19,734 bases of DNA from Triangularia verruculosa. Taxonomy: Eukaryota > Ascomycota > Sordariomycetes > Sordariales > Podosporaceae. This document shows, piece after piece, positions 8,421 through 17,529 of this stretch. How positions within the stretch are numbered: the first letter of the stretch is position 1; every line of letters begins with the position of its first letter. The stretch covers positions 1-19,734 of the forward strand of contig MU864110.1 in assembly GCA_033296885.1 (NCBI GenBank), written 5' to 3'. The position numbers and the translations under genes are program-made. The notes below the pieces were generated by a model. It was given only the letters and a program-made list of their open reading frames with translations, was not told the origin of the DNA and did no database searches.

Positions 8421-9053
8421 ATATCTAACTATATTAAAAAAACCTCGCTGTACGACCTTATTAGTATTAAGCGACGCCGGAACTTTGTAATTGTAACGTT
8501 TATCTTTAGCGAAGAAATACTTCCCTATATCTCTTATAAGACCCTTAACCTTACTAATTATTGCGTCTTTAATCGCTCGACTAAATATAGTAATTATCTT
8601 CGCTTTAGTTATGCCGATTACGACGTTCTAGGTCTTACTCCTATTATAACTGTCTCTTTTCGTCGTTAAAAAGAGAAACTAGATACCGAAGAGTAAGAAG
8701 CTCGTACAACTTTATTATAAACTACCTCGAAGCTTACGCGAATAGATACTTAGCGTTGTACTTTAATTACTAAATTTCGTTATATAGCGGTTCGCGAGGA
8801 GTAGTTAATTAAGGATTTAGAGTAGGAAGAAGCGTAATCCTCCTCTATTACTATTCCGCTAGAACCTTTTTCTGGGGCCTCCCTTCGGCTTACCGCCGGG
8901 GACACTACCCTGTAGAATCCTCTCTCCTTAGATTCCTCCCTAGGCCTCGATTAGCCTTCTAACTTCCTACTAGATCCTAGTCTTAGTAGTCCTTTCTTTC
9001 TGGCCGGTTAGGGTGTCGCCGGTAGTACGCTTTTAACTTTTTACGGTAGTTAA
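8421..9053 (+). pseudogene. antisense accessory frame in the 3' region of copy 2, unknown function
   Basis: This plus-strand frame runs opposite to the retroelement and lies between its 3' LTR and chromodomain. From a putative start (ATA 8421-8423, read as RIPed ATG) to TAA 9051-9053 it has 210 codons, with exactly the same length and the same final stop position as 12065-12697 in copy 3. It is open for its first ~82 codons (and upstream to 8316); later stops are TAG/TAA. The N-terminal part has RRRNF..., SYKTLNLTNY and a GLTP motif before I-x-T, suggestive of a helix-turn-helix but not identifiable. The middle is charged and helical (KFRYIAVREE.LIKDLE), and the tail is Ser/Pro/Leu-rich with a GAS.RLTAGD segment. 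I do not recognise the protein. Conservation of frame, length and charge pattern in two RIPed copies supports real coding ancestry. Confidence 0.6.
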
Positions 9054-9095
9054 AGCGTATAGAGTTAATTATAAGTAGGTCCCTAGGTATTTACT

Positions 9096-9165
9096 AACCT
9101 TATAGTATAGTATATAGTACGTCGACTACTACGTCGGAAGTGCGGGTTCGATTTTCGTCGAAGTT
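9096..9165 (+). other. tRNA-like sequence in the 3' region of copy 2
   Basis: This 70-nt cloverleaf is on the plus strand. Acceptor AACCTTA (9096-9102) faces CGAAGTT (9159-9165), mostly paired if one G-to-A is undone. The D arm is GTAT/GTAC (9105-9108, 9117-9120), preceded by TA. The anticodon stem is TCGAC/GTCGG (9122-9126, 9133-9137) with a six-base loop, one short. The T arm GCGGG / TTCGATT / TTCGT (9142-9158) contains box B-like GGTTCGATTTT. The start TAGTATAGT and the AGTACGTC that follows resemble eukaryotic tRNA-Asp; the loop TACTAC could come from TGCCAC (Gly) or a similar loop. The six-base loop and lost pairs make it a decayed tRNA, not a working gene. Confidence 0.65.
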
Positions 9166-9232
9166 CCTTAGTATTTAGATTTATAGGTATACTCCGTAAT
9201 TTAAGTACTAAACTTTTTAATATTTTAATTAG

Positions 9233-9400
9233 TTTAGGTCGGTCTAGGTATTACTAGTAGAACTTTTTTAATTTACTTAAATAATTTAAATTTATCGATA
9301 GTTCCTACGAATTATCTATAACTAGATAATTTAACTAATTAATTAAATATTTTAATTAACCTCTATTAAACTATAAATCTAATACTTCTTTTATATCGTA
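9233..9400 (-). pseudogene. chromodomain of Pol, copy 2
   Basis: The minus-strand frame matches the C-terminal chromodomain better seen in copy 3 (12864-13032): an acidic run (EDEEEEYD), then the EVLD start, and a LDRPK-like end. Chromodomains on integrase direct insertion to methylated-histone heterochromatin in chromoviruses, which fits a window made of such elements. It is interrupted by several stops. Confidence 0.7.
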
Positions 9401-9489
9401 CTCTTCTTCTTCGTCCTCCGTTACTTCCTAAGTATTAGCCCTACTTATTGGTAATATAGGTTTTAAAAATAAAATATAAAAAGTATATA

Positions 9490-10515
9490 ACTATAGACGT
9501 ATCGTACTAGATAATTCCAACTCGAATACCGTCTCCGATATCTTCCTTTTAACCTTAAATAGGCCTACTCTTCTATAATCCAGCTTTTTACTAAGTCTTT
9601 TAATACGTAAATTATATATAAAAAGGAATACTATATCCCCCCCTTTAAAGCAAAGTCCTTTAAGCCTTTTAAAATTATAGTATTTCCGTATCCTTTCCCT
9701 TACAAATTCTAGTTTTTCCTTAAACTTACTGTAAAATATATATAACTTATCTACCTTAACTGTAACCCTAAATACCTCTACTTTAAATCCCTAATGTAAA
9801 TCTATTTTATATTTGTAATTTATAAAAAAAGATATAACTTTTATCGTCTTTATTAATAATATATTATATACTAACTATACCGTAAATAATAATTTAACCT
9901 AATCGTCCTACTCGAAATTAATATAATTCTATAAATACCATTCTATAATCTAATTAAGCCGTTCTATTTAACTATTTATTTAAAGGTAATAAACCGAAAA
10001 TATTTTATTTACTACCCCTAACCTTATCATTAACGCTCTTTAAAACTTCGATATAAACTTAATATTATAGTCTATAGTAAACTTTTATAACTATATATAT
10101 ATTAATATAATATACCGTAATACTATATCCGCTAATTACTTTACTGACTAAGTCTCCTTATAAAGTAAAAAGTATACCTACTTAATAAACTTATTAACTA
10201 CCGTTAATATACTATCGTACTTAACATCGGTTACCGTATCCTTAAACTGTAGTAATTTAATAATAAAGTCCATTGTAACTAAACTCTATAATCGTTCTAC
10301 TATTAATAATAACTCTAGAAATCCATAAAGCTTATACCTCGCAACTGTAGTTCTCTCGCACGTATAACATAACTAAATAACTTCCTTAATATCGTCCTTA
10401 ATCATTAATTAATTAAAATACTACTTAATCTTTTCTATAATCTTTATAATCCCTATATATCCCCTACACTTCGACCTGTAGATTTCCATCACTAATACCT
10501 TCCTAGTACCTAGCT
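9490..10515 (-). pseudogene. integrase of copy 2, RIPed
   Basis: It is collinear with the copy 3 integrase (13122-14135) and joins element cDNA to the target in the intact family. Codons for the catalytic triad survive. The first Asp is in TMDFI (10268-10270). The second is in a decayed TDR motif, now TIDYN (about 10071-10073). The Glu of the Q-T-E-R motif survives as IER, near 9965. The frame is broken by many TAG/TAA. The C-terminal GPY/F-type part, still open in copy 3, is interrupted here. Confidence 0.78.
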
Positions 10516-10779
10516 CTACGTAAGCCCGGTTCTTATATTATAGTCGTCCCTAACTATCCTTTTAAATACCTTACAGCTCTAGCTCTTTCTACTAGTATTA
10601 CTCCGTAATATCGTTATCTATTTTCCCTTAGTACTTACTAGAAGTAGTTTACTTACGATATACTATATAATACTCTATCTACGGTTAAAGTAGATACTTA
10701 AGGGTACCCTCCGGCGTTTCCTTAAGTAGTAGTAGTAACTCCCTAGGTATATCCTTATAGTAGTCGGCTCGCCGGCTAA

Positions 10780-11175
10780 GTGTGTCTACTCTAGCGTTCT
10801 CCAAACCCTTTTTATAATTAATTTAGAAATTAAATTCCAAAAGAAACTTTAACTATCGGGTTTACCGTACGTTAAGGACCTTCGTAGTAATAAAATATCG
10901 TAGGTTCTTATAATCCGTATAGACCTATACTTCGTAATTAATACTACTAAGGTATAGCCTCTACTCCTCGAACGCTTCGATAATAGCGAGTAACTCCTTA
11001 TTGTAAATTGGGTAGTTTTAATAAGCCCCCTTTAGCTTCTTCGAAAAGAAGGCTACCGGGTATAGCTTTCCGTCCTCGTTTCGCTAGCCTAATTGTCCTC
11101 TAATTATATAGTTTAATATATCAGTTTCGACCTCGAACGGTCGACTAGGGTCTAGTAATTTAAGCACCGGGTCTT
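10780..11175 (-). pseudogene. RNase H of copy 2, RIPed
   Basis: Read on the minus strand, the segment begins with FEVETDILNY (family ETDASDYAIG), so the first catalytic Asp survives while the second motif Asp became Asn. It continues through the PVAFFSKKL and TDHKNLRYF-like motifs to the end of the domain. RNase H removes the RNA strand during reverse transcription. Copy 2 is cut about 340 bp beyond this, so no RT core follows. Confidence 0.72.
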
Positions 11176-11516
11176 TTAAAATAACCTCTTTTAGCTTTTA
11201 AAAGGCCTACTTTTCTTCTTACCTTTACCGGAACTCTACGTCCTTTTTAGTTAAATAGTTAAGTAGGCGCGTAATATCTATATACCCCTAGATAAATATC
11301 CGATAGAAATTAATAAACCTTAAGAATTCCTTAACGTATATCTATAATTACGGCGTAGACCAGTCCTTAATTACCGTAATTTTCCTAAGCTTTATATAAA
11401 CCTCTCCTAGCGATATTAAATATCTTAGATATATTATCTTCTATATATAAAATTCGCTCTTCTCTTTATTTATTAAAAGTCCGGCTCCGTATAATACGTT
11501 AAGTATCTCTTATATA

Positions 11517-11961
11517 TAACGAACCCCTATCCAGAACTTCTAAAAGGGATACTAGTTAAAGGTACTTCTAAACAATCCTGGTTCGGTACAGCTAAACAGT
11601 ATACAACAATGGCTTATCTCAATCATAATAGCTAAGATACCAACGATTGTGACTTATATTGTATACTGCGGAACTATCTATCTACACCAGCCAGTTCCTC
11701 CGTATATATAGACCTCTCTTTACCATACTTAGTCTGCTCAGTAGCTGAGCATACTAAGCACTTTACTCAGTCCCCGAGCGTACTAAGCATTCTGCTCACT
11801 CTACTCAGTACCTAAGTATACTAAGCACTTATCCTATCCTCCTAATTAGCTCCGCTAGATCACCGGTATCCACTAGTAATCCAACTCCTACTAGTTATCG
11901 TTCTATACTAATAATTAGCTAGTAGTACGCCCCGCGCCCCACCTATATTAGGACTATAACA
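11517..11961 (-). repeat. 3' LTR of chromovirus copy 3 (shared junction with copy 2)
   Basis: This LTR is 445 bp. Its left edge is TAACGAACC, RIPed from TGGCGAACC, and its right edge ATAACA, from GTGACA. A TATA-like box is at about 11702-11711 and the palindromic repeats at about 11732-11829. It directly abuts the broken end of copy 2 at 11511-11516. Confidence 0.92.
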
Positions 11962-11965
11962 TAAT

Positions 11966-11976
11966 ACTCCCCCTCC
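11966..11976 (-). promoter_or_regulatory. polypurine tract of copy 3
   Basis: On the minus strand this reads GGAGGGGGAGT, 4 bp from the 3' LTR edge, the priming site for second-strand DNA synthesis. Confidence 0.78.
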
Positions 11977-12064
11977 AGGCCGAAGCCCCGTCGGCCTAGC
12001 TCTTACTTCTCTTTTATCAATACTACATAAGTCTTCGTTCTCCCTTTTCTCGTTATCTCTCATC

Positions 12065-12697
12065 ATATTTAACCGTATTAAAAAAACCTCGCCGCACGAC
12101 TTTACTAATACCGAACGACGCCGGAACTTTACAATCGCAGCGTCTATCTTTAGCGAAAAAATACTTCCCTATACCTCCTATAAGACCTTTAACCTTACTA
12201 ATTATCGCGTCCTTAATCGCTCGACTAAATACAGCAATTATCTTCGCTCTAGTCGTACCGATTACAACGTCCTAGGTCTTACGCCTACTATAACCGCCTC
12301 TCTTCGCTATTAGAAAAAAAAGTTAAACGCCGAAAAACAGAAAACTCGCACAACCCTACTATAAGTTACTTCGAAATTTACGTAAGTAAATACTTAACAT
12401 TATACCTTAACTACCAAATTTCGTCGTATAGCGGTTCGCAAGGAGCGGTTAATTAAGGATCTAAAGCAGAAGGAAACATAATCCTCCTTTACTACTATTC
12501 TACCGGACCCTTCTTCCGGAGCCTCCCCTCGGCCTACCGCCGGGGACGCTGCCCCGTAGAATCCTCTTGCTTTAGATTCCTCCTTAGGCCTCGACTAGCC
12601 CTCCAACTTCCTACTAGATCCTGGTCTTAATAGTCCTTCTTTCCTAACCGGTTAGGGTACCGCCGGTAGCACGCCTTCCACTTCTTACAGTAATTAA
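12065..12697 (+). pseudogene. antisense accessory frame in the 3' region of copy 3, unknown function
   Basis: This is the counterpart of 8421-9053, also 210 codons from a putative ATA (ex-ATG) start to TAA 12695-12697. It is open to TAG 12311-12313 (and upstream back to 11960). It has an RRRNFTIAASIFSEK segment, SYKTFNLTNYRVLNR, and GLTPTIT. A basic and helical middle follows (TTKFRRIAVRKERLIKDLKQ, after CAG-like stops), then a Ser/Pro tail (SSGASPRPTAGDAAP ... SLGLD ... AGSTPSTSYSN). Stops at AP*NP, LD*PS and TG*G are shared with copy 2 and fit Trp or Gln codons. It ends 42 bp before the tRNA-like sequence. The basic coiled middle with a Ser/Pro tail could suit a DNA-binding accessory protein, but no family is assigned. 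A captured host gene or an old element gene are both possible. Confidence 0.65.
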
Positions 12698-12739
12698 GGT
12701 ATATAGCACTAATTATAGGTAAGTCCCTGGGTATTTACT

Positions 12740-12809
12740 AACCTTATAATATAGTATACAGTACGTCGATTACTATATCGGAGGTATAGGTTCGACTCCC
12801 GTCGAAATT
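12740..12809 (+). other. tRNA-like sequence in the 3' region of copy 3
   Basis: It has the same 70-nt length and the same place as 9096-9165. Box B is perfect here: GGTTCGACTCC inside T-arm TAGG-TTCGACT-CCCGT. Acceptor AACCTTA (12740-12746) faces CGAAATT (12803-12809). The D and anticodon arms are more RIPed than in copy 2 (AATATAGTATACAGTACGTC). The two copies complement each other: where one has lost a pair by C-to-T or G-to-A, the other often keeps it. This suggests one ancestral tRNA(Asp or Gly)-like unit already inside the element, antisense to it. Confidence 0.65.
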
Positions 12810-12863
12810 ATCCGTACTCTAGATTCAGGAAAACCCTTCCTAACTCTAGGATACGATCTTTTA

Positions 12864-13032
12864 TTTAGGTCGGTCTAAGTATTACCGGTGGAACTCTTCT
12901 AATTTACCTAGGTAATTTAGATTTATCGATAATTCCTACGAATTATCCGTAGCCGGGTAATTTAGCTAACTAACTAAATATTCTAATTAACTTCTATTAA
13001 ACTATAAATCCAATACTTCTTCTATATCGTAC
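12864..13032 (-). pseudogene. chromodomain at the C terminus of Pol, copy 3
   Basis: After an acidic linker (VTEDEEEEYD) the minus-strand frame reads IEEVLDL, then LEYLVS.LNYPATDNS.E, then LGKLEEFHR.YLDRPK, with TAG at the conserved Trp positions. This is the chromodomain pattern (EVEEIL...YLVKWKGY...NTWEP...F). It would bind methylated histone tails and steer integration into heterochromatin. Its presence classes the element as a chromovirus. Confidence 0.88.
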
Positions 13033-13121
13033 TCTTCTTCTTCGTCCTCCGTTACTTCCTAAATATTAGCCCTATTTATTAGTAATATAGGTTCTAAAAG
13101 TAAGATATAAAAAGTATATAA

Positions 13122-14135
13122 TTATAGACGTATCGTACTAGATAACTCTAACTCGAATGCCGTCTCCGATATCTTCCTCTTAACCTTAAATAGGCCTACT
13201 CTTCTATAGTCCAGCTTCTTACTAAATCTTTTAATACGTAAATTACATATAGAAAGAAATACTATATCCCCCCCCTTAAAACAAGGTCCCTTAAGCCTTT
13301 TAAAGTTATAGTATTTCCGTATCCTTTCTCTTATAAACTTTAATTCTTCCTTAAGCTTATTATAGAATATATATAACTTATTTACCTTAACCGCAGTCCT
13401 AAACACCTCTACTTCAGGTCCTTAATATAAGTCTACCTTGTATTTATAATTTACGAAGAAAAGCGTAACTTTCGTTATTTCTATTAACGATATATTATAT
13501 ACTAATTATACCGTAGGTAATAATTTAACCCAGTCGTCCTACTCGAAATTAATATAATTCTGTAAATACTATTCTATAATCTAGTTAAACCGTTCCGTTT
13601 AACCGTTTATTTAAAGGTAGTAGGCCGAAGACGCCTTACTCTTCACCCCTAATCTTATTATTAACGTTCTCTAAAATTTCGATATAAATTTAATATCGCG
13701 GTCCGTAATAAACTCCCTTAACTATATATATATTAATATAATATACTATAATACTATATCCGCTAATTACTCTACCGACTAGATCTCCTTATAAAGTAAG
13801 AAATATACCTACTTAGTAAGCCTATCGACTACCGTTAATATACTATTGTACTTAACGCCGATTACTATATTCCTAGACTCTAGTAACTTAATAATAAAGT
13901 CTATTGTAATTAAGCTCTATAGTCGTTCTATTACTAATAGTAACTCCAGAAATCTATAAAGTTTATACTTTATAACTTTAGTTCTCTCGTACGTATAGTA
14001 TAATTAGATAGCTTCTTTAATGTTGTCCTTAATCTTTAGCTAGTTAAAGTACTACTTAATTTTTTCCATAGTCTTAATAATATTTATATATCCCCCGAGC
14101 TTCGACTTGTAGATTTCTATTACCAGTACTTTCCT
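13122..14135 (-). pseudogene. integrase of chromovirus copy 3
   Basis: The N-terminal zinc domain is damaged: its His and Cys ligands are largely Tyr (for example LYYTYERTKVIKYK for L-C-H-T-C-x-R). The core keeps the triad codons: D in TIDFI (13899-13901), D in ITDRD (13701-13703) and E in TERFN (13593-13595), amid many stops. The C-terminal module at 13122-13406 is still an open 94-codon frame, with RIRKYYNFKRLKGPCFKGGD and KKLDYRRVGLFKV, the GPY/F module of chromoviral integrases. It is the longest uninterrupted stretch on the true coding strand. It leads directly into the chromodomain. Confidence 0.92.
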
Positions 14136-14408
14136 AGTACCTAGCTCTATGTAGGCCCGGTTCTTATACTACAGTCGTCCTTAACTATCCTTCTAGATAC
14201 CTTACGGCTCTAGCTCTTCCTACTAATATTACTCTGTAATATCGTTGTCTATTTTCCCTTAGTACTTATTAGAAGTAACTTATTTACGATATACTACGTA
14301 ATACTCTATTTACGGCTAAAGTAAATATTTAAAGGTACCCTCCGGCGTCTCCTTAAGTAATAGTAGTAACTCCTTAGGTATATCTTTATAATAGTCGGTT
14401 CGCCGGCT

Positions 14409-14800
14409 AAGTACGTTTACTTTAGTATTTTCCGAACCTTTTTTATAGTTAATCTAGAAATTAAATTCCGAAAGAAACTTTAACTATCGGATTTACCGTA
14501 CGTTAAGGACTTTTATAGTAATAAAGTATCGTAGGTTTTTATAATCCGTATAGACCTATACTTTATAGTTAATACTACTAAAGTATAGCCTTTACTCCTC
14601 GAATATTTCGATAATAGCGAGTAGCTTTTTATTATAGATTAGGTAATTTTAATAAGCCCCCTTTAGCTTCTTCGAAAAGAAGGCTACCGGGTATAGCTTT
14701 CCGTCCTCGTTTCGCTAGCCTAATTATCCTCTAATCGTATAGTCTAATATATTAGCCTCGACCTTGAATGTTCGACTAGGGTCTGGCAATTTAAGTACCG
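14409..14800 (-). pseudogene. RNase H of chromovirus copy 3
   Basis: In order the segment reads DPSRTFKVEANILDYTIRG, GKLYPVAFFSKKL, KKLLAIIEIFEE, VYTDYKNLRYF and INYKKGSENTKV, a clear match to gypsy RNase H. The first catalytic Asp (family E-T-D-A-S) is Asn here (14751-14753), a G-to-A change. The TD of TDH-K-N-L is kept but the His is Tyr. The domain joins upstream to the connection segment (FLGFTNFYRIFIRGY, about 14890-14985). Confidence 0.88.
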
Positions 14801-14884
14801 GGTCCTTTAAAATAGCCTTTTTTAGCTCCTAAAAGGCCTACTTTTTTTCCTACCCCTACCGGAACTCTACGTTCTTCTTAGTCA

Positions 14885-15720
14885 AATAGTTAAGTGGGCG
14901 TACGATGCCTACGTACCCCCGGATAAATATCCGATAGAAATTAGTAAACCCTAAAAACTTCCTAATATATATCTATAATTATAGTGTAGGCTAGTCTTTA
15001 ACTATTATAATTTTCCTAGGTTCTATATAAACCTTACCTAGCGATATTAAATATCCTAGATATACTATCTTCTGTACGTAGAACTCGCTTTTCTTTTTAT
15101 TTACTAAAAGTCCGGCTCTATATAGTACGTTGAGTATCTCTCGTATATAGCGTTTATACTTCTTTAAAGTATATAAGTAGATAAAAACGTCGTTGAAATA
15201 GTATACTACTATTTTATCGAGGTATTTCTAGATTATATAGTCGACGAGAGATTAGAATATTGCGGGTGTATTAGTGAGCTTAAATAGTATTACGAAATAC
15301 TCGAAATAATTATAGGGTATACGAAACGCTATCTTCTATTTATCTCCTTCTTTGATCCGTATATAGGTGTACCCGATAGGTATATTTAAACGTATAAACC
15401 ATTGCGCTTTAGCTAATTAACTTTATAACCTAGATATTAGTGGTAGCGGGTAACTATTTTTTACTATTTCGTTGTTTAGTTAGTAGTAATTTATATATAG
15501 TTGTAAATTACCGTTCTTCTTCGGTACGAAGAATACGGAATATCCTACTAGCGATATAGACTCTTTAATATATCCTTTCTTTAAATTCTTATTTAAATAT
15601 TTCTATAACTCCTTACTTTACTTATCGTTAATATAGTAGACCTTAAATAACTATAGTTTAGCTCCTTCTTTTAGCTTAATCTTATAGTCCTACGGTCCTT
15701 ACTCTAAAAGTCCCTCTAAA
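14885..15720 (-). pseudogene. reverse transcriptase of chromovirus copy 3
   Basis: Reading minus strand, finger motifs include FFVPKKNGNLQLYINYY (about 15480-15540; family FVPKKNG.LR.CVDYRQLN). The palm motif is YLDKIVVYYFNDVFIYL, where family YxDD reads Y-F-N-D. The first of the two metal-binding Asp (15192-15194) is therefore Asn by G-to-A. The connection, with FLGFTNFYR and LTKKNVEF, follows. RT copies the element RNA in the particle. Stops and the missing Asp make it inactive. Copies 1 and 2 both lack this core, so it is the only RT in the window. Confidence 0.9.
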
Positions 15721-16009
15721 TACTTAGCCGTAAAAGCTAGGTGTCCTTAATATTCCACCGGTACCGCCTTTTTCTCGCTTTTCTCTACGTTATTATAGTA
15801 AGTATACTTATTAATCTCCGATATCTCTACTAACGTCGTTAACCCTACTTCTTCAATCCTACTACCTATATTAATAAAATACACCATTACTTCTTATACT
15901 CTTTACGGTAGTGCTATAGAGGGTGCTTGTCCTATACACTACTCCAATCGTACCCCTAATCTCCTATCGTTAGTTAGATACTTCCGATCTTCCCTCGGTC
16001 GTAAGTAAC

Positions 16010-16290
16010 CACTATCCCTTTAATCGATATCTAAATTATAGTCCTTATACTATAGATACCCGAGGATTATATCCTTCAATAGTCCTATATCTATAATGTC
16101 GAATATAACTAAAGTTATTTTCCCTTCGACTATAATATCTAAGGGTAACGTTTCCCTATAGATTCTCTAAGTCCTAAATAGTCCTTTAACGATAACCTAT
16201 TCCTTCTTTTCTTTCTATAGTATTCTAACCTAGTATATAAATTATAGTAAAATTAAATTAACTTCCGTACCTCTATCTACCAATACTAAC
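16010..16290 (-). pseudogene. retropepsin (protease) of chromovirus copy 3
   Basis: The active-site segment reads ALVLVDRGTEVNLI (D codon 16275-16277; family D-S/T-G) and the C-terminal motif DIILGYL.YKDYNLDID.R (16021-16075; family ILGMPWL..HNP.IDW). The middle residue of the triad is Arg, and AGA is not a simple RIP product of Ser or Thr codons. Either an extra mutation or a different ancestral residue is involved. Confidence 0.78.
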
Positions 16291-17529
16291 GCCTAAAGCC
16301 CTTTCTAGTACGCTATAACCTAAAAATACTTATTTTTCTTTCCACCTCCGCCCTATATAGTAGCAACCTTACTAATTAATATTAGGTCGTTATCCTACAC
16401 CTTCTTTTTCTTCCGGTATTTCCGACAGTACCGTTTATAGTCCTCTAGAGGTTAACAACCCCCGCGAAGGGCCGTAAGTCGTTTCCTAAATATTATCGTA
16501 CCTTAAAAGCGTCCTCTTACTTCGAATTAACCAATAACGCGAACTCGGCTAACCATTACTTCTAAGCCTCTTTCCACCTTCCGTCTCTAATACCTTATCG
16601 AGTCCTCCTTCTATTATATACCCTTCGCTTCTCGGCCCCGGCCTCGGCCTTAGTTTCGTAGTACTATCTAGCCTTTACTTATAGGTAAAAGGCATAATCC
16701 GGACTTTTATACTACGTTAATCCGAATTCTCTTTCGTCGGCGGTATTTTTTCCCTAATCTATTACCTACTCGAGGTAGTATCTCGCATATCTAAGTATAA
16801 ACTATATAACCTAGAGTCCCTCCTCCAATCCTACTAGGTCTCCCTACTTCTATAGGAAATAGTCGTCTAATTCTTCCTATTATCGACTCTACCTAGCCAT
16901 AGTCTTTATAACCGGCCTAGGATTCCCGTTCTTTCCTACCTACCGTACTAGCTAGTATCCTCGGAGAGCCTTACTTTAGTGGTGCTCTATATAACCATGT
17001 GTAATATACTGGAACCAAGGCATCCTCCTATGCTCTGGGTGTCTGGGATATAACTGTGCCGTATCTCCCTCGCGTAGCTTATACTACCGATACTGAGGTA
17101 CTTATCCAGGCTCCTGCGTAAGCCCTATACTGGCGATCTTCTTATCCTCCCAGAACTCTTCCCAACTCTTAAATACAAGCTTGCTCATTCCGTAGGTCCG
17201 CTGTAATATTATACTGCGGTACTACTCGTACTTAGTTTCTAGCGTAACCCACTACGTGGGTCCGTTAAGCAGTGCCGGGTTCGAGTACCTAGTCACCTCC
17301 GTAACTATCTATACCAGTTATTCCTACAGCTCCCGGAACTATACGTTCACCTCTTAATATTTATCCTTAAACCGTTCTAGATCTTCCGTAAGTTTCTAGA
17401 ACTAGTACCCTACCGGCCGTTTCTCTTCGAGCTAGTAGTCTTCCTTTTTACGCTCGACTACTGCGATCTCGATAATCCTTACGCTTCTTAATATAGTAGC
17501 TGCTACGACCTCCTTTTTCCACTTAAGTT

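Larger units (their letters stand above)
7874..11516 (-). mobile_element. chromovirus copy 2, 3' half (3' LTR to RNase H)
   Basis: This minus-strand fragment runs, left to right: 3' LTR (7874-8317), polypurine tract, 3' region with antisense frame and tRNA-like sequence, chromodomain, integrase and RNase H. It ends at about 11511 inside the RT-RNase H connection, at a point equivalent to about 15150 in copy 3. LTR 3 follows at once. The expected RT core, protease, gag and own 5' LTR are missing. The break lies at a short identity: copy 3 reads TATATAGCG there, and the family's LTR edge also reads TATAGCG or TATATAACG. Confidence 0.88.

Noticed and set aside
9096..9165. Calling the tRNA-like unit a functional tRNA gene
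   Set aside because: The anticodon loop is one base short and several stem pairs are lost in each copy; it is best described as tRNA-derived or tRNA-like.
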